Numbered from the stretch's first letter, positions 38,625-52,313 are shown. The stretch is DNA of 64,000 nt from Ptiloglossa arizonensis (GCF_051014685.1 NW_027478905.1:1-64000); one strand, 5' to 3'. Notes: generated by a model not told the origin, from the letters alone. Numbers and translations are program-made.

Positions 38625-41600
38625 GACCTAACCCAAAAATTCCTATTGCATCTGAAAGTCGAAACTCGCCCGATTACAACGGTATGTGTATTTTTTCCCT
38701 AGGCCATTCTGGTTAAGCGTTTGGAGCAGCAGAATTGCGAAAAATTTTTTGCTTTCTCAACCATTTCTTGGCTTCAAACTCCCATATCTCGCGAACGGAT
38801 TGACCTAACCCAAAAATTCCTGTAGCGTCTGGAAGTAGAGACTCGCCCGATTAAAACGGTATGTGTATATTTTCCCTAGGCCATTCTGGTTAAGCGTTTG
38901 GAGCAGCAGAATTGCGAAAAATTTTTTGCCTCCTCAACCATTTCTTGGCTTCAAACTCCCATATCTCGCGAACGGATTGACCTAACCCAAAAATTCCTAT
39001 TGCATCTGAAAGTAGAAACTCGCCCGATTACAACGGTATGTGTATTTTTTCCCTAGGACATTCTGGTTAAGCGTTTGGCGCAGCAGAAAAGCGAAAAATT
39101 TTTTGCCTTCTCAAGCATTTCTTGGCTTCAAACTCCCATATCTCGCGAACAGATTGACCTAACCCAAAAATTCCTGTTGCATCTGAAAGTAGAAACTCGC
39201 CCGATCACAACGGTACCTGTATTTTTTCCCTAGGCCATTCTGTTTAAGCGTTTGGAGCAGCAGAATTGCGAAAAATTTTTTGCCTTCTCAACCATTTCTT
39301 GGCTTCAAACACCCATATCTCGCGAACGGGTTGACCTAACCCAAAAATTCCTATTGCATCTGAAAGTAGAAACTCGCCCGATTACAGCGGTATGTGTATT
39401 GTTTCCCTAGACCATTCTGGTTAAGCGTTTGGATCAGCAGAAATGCGAAAAATTTTTTGCCTTCTCAACCATTTCTTGGCTTCAAACCCCCGTATCTCGC
39501 GAACGGATTGACCTAACCCAAAAATTCCTATTGCATCTGAAAGTAGAAATTCGCCCGATTACAACGGTATGTTTATTTTTTCCCTAGGCCATTCTGTTTA
39601 AGCGTTTGGAGCAGCAGAATTGCGAAAAATTTGTTGCCTTCTCAACCATTTCTTGGCCTCAAACTCCCATATCTCGCGAATGGATAGACCTAACCCAAAA
39701 ATTCCTATTGCATCTGAAAGTCGAAACTCGCCCGATTACAACGGTATGTGTATTTTTTCCCTAGGCCATTCTGGTTAAGCGTTTGGAGCAGCAGAAGTGC
39801 GAAAGATTTGTTGTCTTCTCAACCATTTCTTAGTTTCAAACTCCCATATCTCGCGAACGGATTGACCTAACCCAAAAATTCCTGTAGCATCTGAAAGTAG
39901 AAACTCGCCCGATTACAACGGTATCTGTATTTTTTCCCTAGGCCATTCTCTTTAAGCGTTTGGAGCAGCAGAATTGCGAAAAATTTTTTGCCTTCCCAAC
40001 CATTTCTTGGCTTCAAACTCCCATATCTCGCGAACGGATTGACCTAACCCAAAAATTCCTATTGCATCTGAAAGTAGAAACTCGCCCGATTACATCGGTA
40101 TGTGTATTTTTTCCCTAGGCCATTCTGGTTAAGCGTTTGGAGCAGCAAAAGTGCGAAAAATTTGTTGTCTTCTCAACCATTTCTTAGCTTCAAAGTCCCA
40201 TATCTCGCGAACGGATTGACCTAACCCAAAAATTCCTATTGCATCTGAAAGTAGAAACTCGCCCGATTACAACGGTATGTGTATTTTTTCCCTAGGACAT
40301 TCTGGTTAAGCGTTTGGCGCAGCAGAAAAGCGAAAAATTTTTTGCCTTCTCAAGCATTTCTTGGCTTCAAACTCCCATATCTCGCGAACAGATTGACCTA
40401 ACCCAAAAATTCCTGTTGCATCTGAAAGTAGAAACTCGCCCGATTACAACGGTACCTGTATTTTTTCCCTAGGCCATTCTGTTTAAGCGTTTGGAGCAGC
40501 AGAATTGCGAAAAATTTTTTGCCTTCTCAACCATTTCTTGGCTTCAAACTCCCATATCTCGCGAACGGGTTGACCTAACCCAAAAATTCCTGTAGCGTCT
40601 GGAAGTAGAGACTCGCCCGATTACAACGGTATGTGTATTTTTTCCCTAGGCCATTCCGTTTAAGCGTTTGGAGCAGCAGAATTGCGAAAAATTTGTTGCC
40701 TTCTCAACCATTTCTTGGCCTCAAACTCCCATATCTCGCGAATGGATAGACCTAACCCAAAAATTCCTATTGCATCTGAAAGTCGAAACTCGCCCGATTA
40801 CAACGGTATGTGTATTTTTTCCCTAGGCCATTCTGGTTAAGCGTTTGGAGCAGCAGAAGTGCGAAAGATTTGTTGTCTTCTCAACCATTTCTTAGTTTCA
40901 AACTCCCATATCTCGCGAACGGATTGACCTAACCCAAAAATTCCTGTAACATCTGGAAGTAGAAACTCGCCCGATTACAACGGTATCTGTATTTTTTCCC
41001 TAGGCCATTCTGTTTAAGCGTTTGGAGCAGCAGAATTGCGAAAAATTTTTTGCCTTCTCAACCATTTCTTGGCTTCAACCTCCCATATCTCGCGAACGGA
41101 TTGACCTAACCCAAAAATTCCTATTGCATCTGAAAGTAGAAACTCGCCCGATTACAACGGTATGTGTATTTTTTCCCTAGGCCATTCTGGTTAAGCGTTT
41201 GGTGCAGCAGAAGTGCGAAAAATTTTTTGCCTTCTCAACCATTTCTTGGCTTCAAACTCCCATATCTCGCGAACGGATTGACCTAACCCAAAAATTCCTA
41301 TTGCATCTGAAAGTAGAAACTCGCCCGATTACAACGGTATGTGTATTTTTTCCCTAGGACATTCTGGTTAAGCGTTTGGAGCAGCAGAATTGCGAAAAAT
41401 TTTTTGCCTGCTCAACCATTTCTTGGCTTCAAACTCCCATATCTCGCGAACGGATTGACCTAACCCAAAAATTCCTATTGCATCTGAAAGTAGAAACTCG
41501 CCCGATTACAACGGTATGTGTATTTTTTCCCTAGGCCATTCTGGTTAAGCGTTTGGAGCAGCAGAATTGCGAAAAATTTTTTGCCTTCTCAACCATTTCT

Positions 41601-43862
41601 TGGCTTCAACCTCCCATATCTCGCGAACGGATTGACCTAACCCAAAAATTCCTATTGCATCTGAAAGTAGAAACTCGCCCGATTACAACGGTATGTGTAT
41701 TTTTTCCCTAGGCCATTCTGGTTAAGCGTTTGGTGCAGCAGAAGTGCCAAAAATTTTTTGCCTTCTCAACCATTTCTTGGCTTCAAACTCCCATATCTCG
41801 CGAACGGATTGACCTAACCCAAAAATTCCTATTGCATCTGAAAGTAGAAACTCGCCCGATTACAACGGTATGTGTATTTTTTCCCTAGGACATTCTGGTT
41901 AAGCGTTTGGCGCAGCAGAAAAGCGAAAAATTTTTTGCCTTCTCAAGCATTTCTTGGCTTCAAACTCCCATATCTCGCGAACAGATTGACCTAACCCAAA
42001 AATTCCTGTTGCATCTGAAAGTAGAAACTCGCCCGATCACAACGGTACCTGTATTTTTTCCCTAGGCCATTCTGTTTAAGCGTTTGGAGCAGCAGAATTG
42101 CGAAAAATTTTTTGCCTTCTCAACCATTTCTTGGCTTCAAACACCCATATCTCGCGAACGGGTTGACCTAACCCAAAAATTCCTATTGCATCTGAAAGTA
42201 GAAACTCGCCCGATTACAACGGTATGTGTATTGTTTCCCTAGACCATTCTGGTTAAGCGTTTGGATCAGCAGAAATGCGAAAAATTTTTTGCCTTCTCAA
42301 CCATTTCTTGGCTTCAAACCCCCGTATCTCGCGAACGGATTGACCTAACCCAAAAATTCCTATTGCATCTGAAAGTAGAAATTCGCCCGATTACAACGGT
42401 ATGTTTATTTTTTCCCTAGGCCATTCTGTTTAAGCGTTTGGAGCAGCAGAATTGCGAAAAATTTGTTGCCTTCTCAACCATTTCTTGGCCTCAAACTCCC
42501 ATATCTCGCGAATGGATAGACCTAACCCAAAAATTCCTATTGCATCTGAAAGTCGAAACTCGCCCGATTACAACGGTATGTGTATTTTTTCCCTAGGCCA
42601 TTCTGGTTAAGCGTTTGGAGCAGCAGAAGTGCGAAAGATTTGTTGTCTTCTCAACCATTTCTTAGTTTCAAACTCCCATATCTCGCGAACGGATTGACCT
42701 AACCCAAAAATTCCTGTAGCATCTGAAAGTAGAAACTCGCCCGATTACAACGGTATCTGTATTTTTTCCCTAGGCCATTCTGGTTAAGCGTTTGGAGCAG
42801 CAGAATTGCGAAAAATTTGTTGCCTTCTCAACCATTTCTTGGCCTCAAACTCCCATATCTCGCGAATGGATAGACCTAACCCAAAAATTCCTATTGCATC
42901 TGAAAGTCGAAACTCGCCCGATTACAACGGTATGTGTATTTTTTCCCTAGGCCATTCTGGTTAAGCGTTTGGAGCAGCAGAAGTGCGAAAGATTTGTTGT
43001 CTTCTCAACCATTTCTTAGTTTCAAACTCCCATATCTCGCGAACGGATTGACCTAACCCAAAAATTCCTGTAGCATCTGGAAGTAGAAACTCGCCCGATT
43101 ACAACGGTATCTGTATTTTTTCCCTAGGCCATTCTGTTTAAGCGTTTGGAGCAGCAGAATTGCGAAAAATTTGTTGCCTTCTCAACCATTTCTTGGCTTC
43201 AAACTCCCATATCTCGCGAACGGATTGACCTAACCCAAAAATTCCTATTGCATCTGAAAGTAGAAACTCGCCCGATTACAACGGTATGTGTATTTTTTCC
43301 CTAGGCCATTCTGGTTAAGCGTTTGGAGCAGCAGAATTGCGAAAAATTTTTTGCCGTCTCAATCATTTCTTGGCTTCAAACTCCCATATCTCTCGAACGG
43401 ATTGACCTAACCCAAAAATTCCTATTGCATCTGAAAGTAGAAACTCGCCCGATTACAACGGTATGTGTATTTTTTCCCTAGGCCATTCTGGTTAAGCGTT
43501 TGGAGCAGCAGAATTGCGAAAAATTTTTTGCCTTCTCAACCATTTCTTGGCTTCAACCTCCCATATCTCGCGAACGGATTGACCTAACCCAAAAATTCCT
43601 ATTGCATCTGAAAGTAGAAACTCGCCCGATTACAACGGTATGTGTATTTTTTCCCTAGGCCATTCTGGTTAAGCGTTTGGAGCAGCAGAATTGCGAAAAA
43701 TTTTTTGCTTTCTCAACCATTTCTTGGCTTCAAACTCCCATATCTCGCGAACGGATTGACCTAACCCAAAAATTCCTGTAGCGTCTGGAAGTAGAGACTC
43801 GCCCGATTAAAACGGTATGTGTATATTTTCCCTAGGCCATTCTGGTTAAGCGTTTGGAGCAG
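38625..43862 (+). repeat. 30-monomer (5310-bp) higher-order unit, copy 2
   Basis: No difference to 33315-38552 seen. At its left junction (about 38553-38660) the monomer begins as the AGGAGAA and CTCTCGAACGG type and finishes as the AAAGTCGAAAC type, whereas at 33064-33360 these are two separate monomers. So one monomer was removed by exchange at homologous positions. Confidence 0.95.
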
Positions 43863-45103
43863 CAGAATTGCGAAAAATTTTTTGCCTCCTCAACCATTTC
43901 TTGGCTTCAAACTCCCATATCTCGCGAACGGATTGACCTAACCCAAAAATTCCTATTGCATCTGAAAGTAGAAACTCGCCCGATTACAACGGTATGTGTA
44001 TTTTTTCCCTAGGACATTCTGGTTAAGCGTTTGGCGCAGCAGAAAAGCGAAAAATTTTTTGCCTTCTCAAGCATTTCTTGGCTTCAAACTCCCATATCTC
44101 GCGAACAGATTGACCTAACCCAAAAATTCCTGTTGCATCTGAAAGTAGAAACTCGCCCGATCACAACGGTACCTGTATTTTTTCCCTAGGCCATTCTGTT
44201 TAAGCGTTTGGAGCAGCAGAATTGCGAAAAATTTTTTGCCTTCTCAACCATTTCTTGGCTTCAAACACCCATATCTCGCGAACGGGTTGACCTAACCCAA
44301 AAATTCCTATTGCATCTGAAAGTAGAAACTCGCCCGATTACAACGGTATGTGTATTGTTTCCCTAGACCATTCTGGTTAAGCGTTTGGATCAGCAGAAAT
44401 GCGAAAAATTTTTTGCCTTCTCAACCATTTCTTGGCTTCAAACCCCCGTATCTCGCGAACGGATTGACCTAACCCAAAAATTCCTATTGCATCTGAAAGT
44501 AGAAATTCGCCCGATTACAACGGTATGTTTATTTTTTCCCTAGGCCATTCTGTTTAAGCGTTTGGAGCAGCAGAATTGCGAAAAATTTGTTGCCTTCTCA
44601 ACCATTTCTTGGCCTCAAACTCCCATATCTCGCGAATGGATAGACCTAACCCAAAAATTCCTATTGCATCTGAAAGTCGAAACTCGCCCGATTACAACGG
44701 TATGTGTATTTTTTCCCTAGGCCATTCTGGTTAAGCGTTTGGAGCAGCAGAAGTGCGAAAGATTTGTTGTCTTCTCAACCATTTCTTAGTTTCAAACTCC
44801 CATATCTCGCGAACGGATTGACCTAACCCAAAAATTCCTGTAGCATCTGAAAGTAGAAACTCGCCCGATTACAACGGTATCTGTATTTTTTCCCTAGGCC
44901 ATTCTCTTTAAGCGTTTGGAGCAGCAGAATTGCGAAAAATTTTTTGCCTTCTCAACCATTTCTTGGCTTCAAACTCCCATATCTCGCGAACGGATTGACC
45001 TAACCCAAAAATTCCTATTGCATCTGAAAGTAGAAACTCGCCCGATTACATCGGTATGTGTATTTTTTCCCTAGGCCATTCTGGTTAAGCGTTTGGAGCA
45101 GCA
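43863..45103 (+). repeat. Partial third copy of the 30-monomer unit
   Basis: Matches 38907-40147 at offset 4956 bp (28 x 177) with one difference seen (CTTCTCAACC against CTTCCCAACC near 44951). It ends at 45104, where CAGCAGAATTG replaces CAGCAAAAGTG. The copy keeps about seven monomers before the order becomes mosaic. Confidence 0.9.
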
Positions 45104-47030
45104 GAATTGCGAAAAATTTTTTGCCTTCTCAACCATTTCTTGGCTTCAAACTCCCATATCTCGCGAACGGATTGACCTAACCCAAAAATTCCTATTGCAT
45201 CTGAAAGTAGAAACTCGCCCGATTACAACGGTATGTGTATTTTTTCCCTAGGCCATTCTGGTTAGCGTTTGGTGCAGCAGAAGTGCGAAAAATTTTTTGC
45301 CTTCTCAACCATTTCTTGGCTTCAAACTCCCATATCTCGCGAACGGATTGACCTAACCCAAAAATTCCTATTGCATCTGAAAGTAGAAACTCGCCCGATT
45401 ACAACGGTATGTGTATTTTTTCCCTAGGACATTCTGGTTAAGCGTTTGGCGCAGCAGAAAGGCGAAAAATTTTTTGCCTTCTCAAGCATTTCTTGGCTTC
45501 AAACTCCCATATCTCGCGAACAGATTGACCTAACCCAAAAATTCCTGTTGCATCTGAAAGTAGAAACTCGCCCGATTACAACGGTACCTGTATTTTTTCC
45601 CTAGGCCATTCTGTTTAAGCGTTTGGAGCAGCAGAATTGCGAAAAATTTTTTGCCTTCTCAAACATTTCTTGGCTTCAAACTCCCATATCTCGCGAACGG
45701 GTTGACCTAACCCAAAAATTCCTGTAGCGTCTGGAAGTAGAGACTCGCCCGATTACAACGGTATGTGTATTTTTTCCCTAGGCCATTCCGCTTAAGCGTT
45801 TGGAGCAGCAGAATTGCGAAAAATTTGTTGCCTTCTCAACCATTTCTTGGCCTCAAACTCCCATATCTCGCGAATGGATAGACCTAACCCAAAAATTCCT
45901 ATTGCATCTGAAAGTCGAAACTCGCCCGATTACAACGGTATGTGTATTTTTTCCCTAGGCCATTCTGGTTAAGCGTTTGGAGCAGCAGAAGTGCGAAAGA
46001 TTTGTTGTCTTCTCAACCATTTCTTGGCTTCAACCTCCCATATCTCGCGAACGGATTGACCTAACCCAAAAATTCCTATTGCATCTGAAAGTAGAAACTC
46101 GCCCGATTACAACGGTATGTGTATTTTTTCCCTAGGCCATTCTGGTTAAGCGTTTGGAGCAGCAGAATTGCGAAAAATTTTTTGCCTTCTCAAGCATTTC
46201 TTGGCTTCAAACTCCCATATCTCGCGAACAGATTGACCTAACCCAAAAATTCCTGTTGCATCTGAAAGTAGAAACTCGCCCGATCACAACGGTACCTGTA
46301 TTTTTTCCCTAGGCCATTCTGTTTAAGCGTTTGGAGCAGCAGAATTGCGAAAAATTTTTTGCCTTCTCAACCATTTCTTGGCTTCAAACACCCATATCTC
46401 GCGAACGGGTTGACCTAACCCAAAAATTCCTATTGCATCTGAAAGTAGAAACTCGCCCGATTACAACGGTATGTGTATTGTTTCCCTAGACCATTCTGGT
46501 TAAGCGTTTGGATCAGCAGAAATGCGAAAAATTTTTTGCCTTCTCAACCATTTCTTGGCTTCAAACCCCCGTATCTCGCGAACGGATTGACCTAACCCAA
46601 AAATTCCTATTGCATCTGAAAGTAGAAATTCGCCCGATTACAACGGTATGTTTATTTTTTCCCTAGGCCATTCTGTTTAAGCGTTTGGAGCAGCAGAATT
46701 GCGAAAAATTTGTTGCCTTCTCAACCATTTCTTGGCCTCAAACTCCCATATCTCGCGAATGGATAGACCTAACCCAAAAATTCCTATTGCATCTGAAAGT
46801 CGAAACTCGCCCGATTACAACGGTATGTGTATTTTTTCCCTAGGCCATTCTGGTTAAGCGTTTGGAGCAGCAGAAGTGCGAAAGATTTGTTGTCTTCTCA
46901 ACCATTTCTTAGTTTCAAACTCCCATATCTCGCGAACGGATTGACCTAACCCAAAAATTCCTGTAGCATCTGAAAGTAGAAACTCGCCCGATTACAACGG
47001 TATCTGTATTTTTTCCCTAGGCCATTCTCT
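45104..47030 (+). repeat. Mosaic segment after the 30-monomer domain
   Basis: About 11 monomers stitched from pieces of the 30-monomer unit: 45428-46020 follows 40296 onward (including CATTCCG(C/T)TTAAG), then the order skips to the GGCTTCAACCTCC type and to the GGTACCTG, TTGTTTCCC and GAATGGATAG series again. It holds one 176-bp monomer at 45260. Each jump falls at a homologous place inside the monomer, so no monomer is broken. Confidence 0.8.
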
Positions 47031-48591
47031 TTAAGCGTTTGGAGCAGCAGAATTGCGAAAAATTTTTTGCCTTCTCAACCATTTCTTGGCTTCAAACTCC
47101 CATATCTCGCGAACGGATTGACCTAACCCAAAAATTCCTATTGCATCTGAAAGTAGAAACTCGCCCGATAACAACGGTATGTGTATTTTTTCCCTAGGCC
47201 ATTCTGGTTAGCGTTTGGTGCAGCAGAAGTGCGAAAAATTTTTTGCCTTCTCAACCATTTCTTGGCTTCAAACTCCCATATCTCGCGAACGGATTGACCT
47301 AACCCAAAAATTCCTGTAGCGTCTGGAAGTAGAGACTCGCCCGATTACAACGGTATGTGTATTTTTTCCCTAGGACATTCTGGTTAAGCGTTTGGATCAG
47401 CAGAAATGCGAAAAATTTTTTGCCTTCTCAACCATTTCTTGGCTTCAAACCCGCGTATCTCGCGAACGGATTGACCTAACCCAAAAATTCCTATTGCATC
47501 TGAAAGTAGAAATTCGCCCGATTACAACGGTATGTTTATTTTTTCCCTAGGCCATTCTGGTTAAGCGTTTGGAGCAGCAAAATTGTGAAAAATTTTTTGC
47601 CTTCTCAATCATTTCTTGGCTTCAAACTCCCATATCTCGCGAACGGATTGACCTAACCCAAAAATTCCTGTAGCGTCTGGAAGTAGAGACTCGCCCGATT
47701 ACAACGGTATGTGTATTTTTTCCCTAGGCCATTCTGTTTAAGCGTTTGGAGCAGCAGAATTGCGAAAAATTTGTTGCCTTCTCAACCATTTCTTGGCCTC
47801 AAACTCCCATATCTCGCGAATGGATAGACCTAACCCAAAAATTCCTATTGCATCTGAAAGTCGAAACTCGCCCGATTACAACGGTATGTGTATTTTTTCC
47901 CTAGGCCATTCTGGTTAAGCGTTTGGAGCAGCAGAAGTGCGAAAGATTTGTTGTCTTCTCAACCATTTCTTAGTTTCAAACTCCCATATCTCGCGAACGG
48001 ATTGACCTAACCCAAAAATTCCTGTAGCATCTGAAAGTAGAAACTCGCCCGATTACAACGGTATCTGTATTTTTTCCCTAGGCCATTCTGTTTAAGCGTT
48101 TGGAGCAGCAGAATTGCGAAAAATTTTTTGCCTCCTCAACCATTTCTTGGCTTCAAACTCCCATATCTCGCGAACGGATTGACATAACCCAAAAATTCCT
48201 ATTGCATCTGAAAGTAGAAACTCGCCCGATTACAACGGTATGTGTATTTTTTCCCTAGGCCATTCTGGTTAAGCGTTTGGAGCAGCAGAATTGCGAAAAA
48301 TTTTTTGCCTTCTCAACCATTTCTTGGCTTCAAACTCCCATATCTCGCGAACAGATTGACCTAACCCAAAAATTCCTATTGCATCTGAAAGTAGAAACTC
48401 GCCCGATTACAACGGTATGTGTATTTTTTCCCTAGGCCATTCTGGTTAGCGTTTGGTGCAGCAGAAGTGCGAAAAATTTTTTGCCTCCTCAACCATTTCT
48501 TGGCTTCAAACTCCCATATCTCGCGAACGGATTGACCTAACCCAAAAATTCCTATTGCATCTGAAAGTAGAAACTCGCCCGATTACAACGG
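47031..48591 (+). repeat. Recurrent right-domain block, copy 1
   Basis: Collinear with 54992-56552 (offset 7961) and with the series starting at 60123 (offset 13092). The offsets are 45 and 74 monomers less 4 and 6 bases because 176-bp monomers lie between. Shared rare markers in order are CGATAACAACGG, GGTTAGCG, CAAACCCGCGTATC, AAAATTGTGAAAAA, GAATGGATAGACC, TGACATAACCC and CTCCTCAACC. Confidence 0.92.
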
Positions 48592-49470
48592 TATGTGTAT
48601 TTTTTCCCTAGGACATTCTGGTTAAGCGTTTGGCGCAGCAGAAAAGCGAAAAATTTTTTGCCTTCTCAAGCATTTCTTGGCTTCAAACTCCCATATCTCG
48701 CGAACAGATTGACCTAACCCAAAAATTCCTGTTGCATCTGAAAGTAGAAACTCGCCCGATTACAACGGTACCTGTATTTTTTCCCTAGGCCATTCTGTTT
48801 AAGCGTTTGGAGCAGCAGAATTGCGAAAAATTTTTTGCCTTCTCAACCATTTCTTGGCTTCAAACTCCCATATCTCGCGAACAGATTGACCTAACCCAAA
48901 AATTCCTATTGCATCTGAAAGTAGAAACTCGCCCGATTACAACGGTATGTGTATTTTTTCCCTAGGCCATTCTGGTTAAGCGTTTGGAGCAGCAGAATTG
49001 CGAAAAATTTTTTGCCTTCTCAACCATTTCTTGGCTTCAACCTCCCATATCTCGCGAACGGATTGACCTAACCCAAAAATTCCTATTGCATCTGAAAGTA
49101 GAAACTCGCCCGATTACAACGGTATGTGTATTTTTTCCCTAGGCCATTCTGGTTAAGCGTTTGGTGCAGCAGAAGTGCGAAAAATTTTTTGCCTTCTCAA
49201 CCATTTCTTGGCTTCAAACTCCCATATCTCGCGAACGGATTGACCTAACCCAAAAATTCCTATTGCATCTGAAAGTAGAAACTCGCCCGATTACAACGGT
49301 ATGTGTATTTTTTCCCTAGGCCATTCTGGTTAAGCGTTTGGAGCAGCAGAATTGCGAAAAATTTTTTGCCTTCTCAACCATTTCTTGGCTTCAAACTCCC
49401 ATATCTCGCGAACGGATTGACCTAACCCAAAAATTCCTATTGCATCTGAAAGTAGAAACTCGCCCGATTA
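48592..49470 (+). repeat. Continuation of right-domain block, copy 1
   Basis: About five monomers including a GGCGCAGCAGAAAAGCG and GGTACCTG pair, followed by a CTTCAACCTCCC monomer. They are matched at offset 13092 from 61684, but in the middle copy (from 56553) the GGCGCAG monomer is absent and the rest soon diverges. Confidence 0.85.
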
Positions 49471-50354
49471 GAACGGTATGTGTATTTTTTCCCTAGGCCA
49501 TTCTGGTTAGCGTTTGGTGCAGCAGAAGTGCGAAAAATTTTTTGCCTTCTCAACCATTTCTTGGCTTCAAACTCCCATATCTCGCGAACAGATTGACCTA
49601 ACCCAAAAATTCCTATTGCATCTGAAAGTAGAAACTCGCCCGATTACAACGGTATGTGTATTTTTTCCCTAGGACATTCTGGTTAAGCGTTTGGCGCAGC
49701 AGAAAAGCGAAAAATTTTTTGCCTTCTCAAGCATTTCTTGGCTTCAAACTCCCATATCTCGCGAACAGATTGACCTAACCCAAAAATTCCTGTTGCATCT
49801 GAAAGTAGAAACTCGCCCGATTACAACGGTACCTGTATTTTTTCCCTAGGCCATTCTGTTTAAGCGTTTGGAGCAGCAGAATTGCGAAAAATTTTTTGCC
49901 TTCTCAACCATTTCTTGGCTTCAAACTCCCATATCTCGCGAACGGGTTGACCTAACCCAAAAATTCCTATTGCATCTGAAAGTAGAAACTCGCCCGATTA
50001 CAACGGTATGTGTATTGTTTCCCTAGACCATTCTGGTTAAGCGTTTGGATCAGCAGAAATGCGAAAAATTTTTTGCCTTCTCAACCATTTCTTGGCTTCA
50101 AACCCCCGTATCTCGCGAACGGATTGACCTAACCCAAAAATTCCTATTGCATCTGAAAGTAGAAATTCGCCCGATTACAACGGTATGTTTATTTTTTCCC
50201 TAGGCCATTCTGGTTAAGCGTTTGGAGCAGCAGAATTGCGAAAAATTTTTTGCCTTCTCAATCATTTCTTGGCTTCAAACTCCCATATCTCGCGAACGGA
50301 TTGACCTAACCCAAAAATTCCTATTGCATCTGAAAGTAGAAACTCGCCCGATTA
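49471..50354 (+). repeat. 5-monomer (884-bp) tandem duplication, copy 1
   Basis: Four 177-bp monomers and one 176-bp monomer (GGTTAGCG at 49505). The sequence 49471-50321 reads the same as 50355-51205. Markers in order are GATTAGAACGG, GGTTAGCG, GGCGCAGCAG, GGTACCTG, TTGTTTCCCTAGACC and CAAACCCCCGTATC. The homologous series at 62563-63446 has only one copy, so the duplication is specific to this site or was lost there. Confidence 0.93.
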
Positions 50355-51238
50355 GAACGGTATGTGTATTTTTTCCCTAGGCCATTCTGGTTAGCGTTTG
50401 GTGCAGCAGAAGTGCGAAAAATTTTTTGCCTTCTCAACCATTTCTTGGCTTCAAACTCCCATATCTCGCGAACAGATTGACCTAACCCAAAAATTCCTAT
50501 TGCATCTGAAAGTAGAAACTCGCCCGATTACAACGGTATGTGTATTTTTTCCCTAGGACATTCTGGTTAAGCGTTTGGCGCAGCAGAAAAGCGAAAAATT
50601 TTTTGCCTTCTCAAGCATTTCTTGGCTTCAAACTCCCATATCTCGCGAACAGATTGACCTAACCCAAAAATTCCTGTTGCATCTGAAAGTAGAAACTCGC
50701 CCGATTACAACGGTACCTGTATTTTTTCCCTAGGCCATTCTGTTTAAGCGTTTGGAGCAGCAGAATTGCGAAAAATTTTTTGCCTTCTCAACCATTTCTT
50801 GGCTTCAAACTCCCATATCTCGCGAACGGGTTGACCTAACCCAAAAATTCCTATTGCATCTGAAAGTAGAAACTCGCCCGATTACAACGGTATGTGTATT
50901 GTTTCCCTAGACCATTCTGGTTAAGCGTTTGGATCAGCAGAAATGCGAAAAATTTTTTGCCTTCTCAACCATTTCTTGGCTTCAAACCCCCGTATCTCGC
51001 GAACGGATTGACCTAACCCAAAAATTCCTATTGCATCTGAAAGTAGAAATTCGCCCGATTACAACGGTATGTTTATTTTTTCCCTAGGCCATTCTGGTTA
51101 AGCGTTTGGAGCAGCAGAATTGCGAAAAATTTTTTGCCTTCTCAATCATTTCTTGGCTTCAAACTCCCATATCTCGCGAACGGATTGACCTAACCCAAAA
51201 ATTCCTGTAGCGTCTGGAAGTAGAGACTCGCCCGATTA
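50355..51238 (+). repeat. 5-monomer (884-bp) tandem duplication, copy 2
   Basis: Directly adjacent second copy with its own 176-bp monomer (50389). It departs from copy 1 at about 51206, where CTGTAGCGTC replaces CTATTGCATC. After it the order agrees with 63447 onward at offset 12208, which is 13092 minus 884. Confidence 0.93.
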
Positions 51239-51251
51239 CAACGGTATGTGT

Positions 51252-52012
51252 GTTTTTTCCCTAGGCCATTCTGGTTAAGCGTTTGGAGCAGCAGAATTGC
51301 GAAAAATTTTTTGCCTTCTCAACCACTTCTTGGCTTCAAACTCCCATATCTCGCGAACGGATTGACCTAACCCAAAAATTCCTGTAGCGTCTGGAAGTAG
51401 AGACTCGCCCGATTACAACGGTATGTGTATTTTTTCCCTAGGCCATTCTGGTTAAGCGTTTGGAGCAGCAGAATTGCGAAAAATTTTTTGCCTTCTCAAC
51501 CATTTCTTGGCTTCAAACTCCCATATCTCGCGAACGGATTGACCTAACCCAAAAATTCCTATTGCATCTGAAAGTAGAAACCCGCCCGATTACAACGGTA
51601 TGTGTATTTTTTCCCTAGGCCATTCTGGTTAAGCGTTTGGAGCAGCAGAAGTGCGAAAGATTTGTTGTCTTCTCAAACATTTCTTAGCTTCAAACTCCCA
51701 TATCTCGCGAACGGATTGACCTAACCCAAAAATTCCTGTTGCATCTGAAAGTAGAAACTCGCCCGATTATAACGGTATCTGTATTTTTGCCCTAGGCCAT
51801 TCTGTTTAAGCGTTTGGAGCAGCAGAATTGCGAAAAATATTTTGCCTCCTCAACCATTTCTTAGCTTCAAACTCCCATATCTCGCGAACGGATTGACCTA
51901 ACCCAAAAATTCCTATTGCATCTGAAAGTAGAAACTCGCCCGATTACAACGGTATGTGTATTTTTTCCCTAGGCCATTCTGGTTAAGCGTTTGGAGCAGC
52001 AGAAGTGCGAAA
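51252..52012 (+). repeat. 6-monomer-spaced (1062-bp) duplication, copy 1
   Basis: Matches 52314-53074 at offset 1062 bp (6 x 177) with about four differences (AAACCCGCC, GAAAGTAG and CAGAAGTG here against AAACTCGCC, GAACGTAG and CAGTAGTG there). Shared rare markers are CAACCACTTC, TCAAACATTTCTTAGC, TTTTTGCCCTAGG and GCCTCCTCAACC. The same series appears at the window end (63464-64000). Confidence 0.9.
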
Positions 52013-52313
52013 AATTTTTTGCCTTCTCAACCATTTCTTGGCTTCAAACTCCCATATCTCGCGAACGGATTGACCTAACCCAAAAATTCCTGTAGCGTCT
52101 GGAAGTAGAGACTCGCCCGATTACAACGGTATGTGTATTTTTTCCCTAGGCCATTCTGGTTAAGCGTTTGGAGCAGCAGAATTGCGAAAAATTTTTTGCC
52201 TTCTCAACCATTTCTTGGCTTCAAACTCCCATATCTCGCGAACGGATTGACTTAACCCAAAAATTCCTATTGCATCTGAAAGTAGAAACTCGCCAGATTA
52301 CAACAGTATGTGT

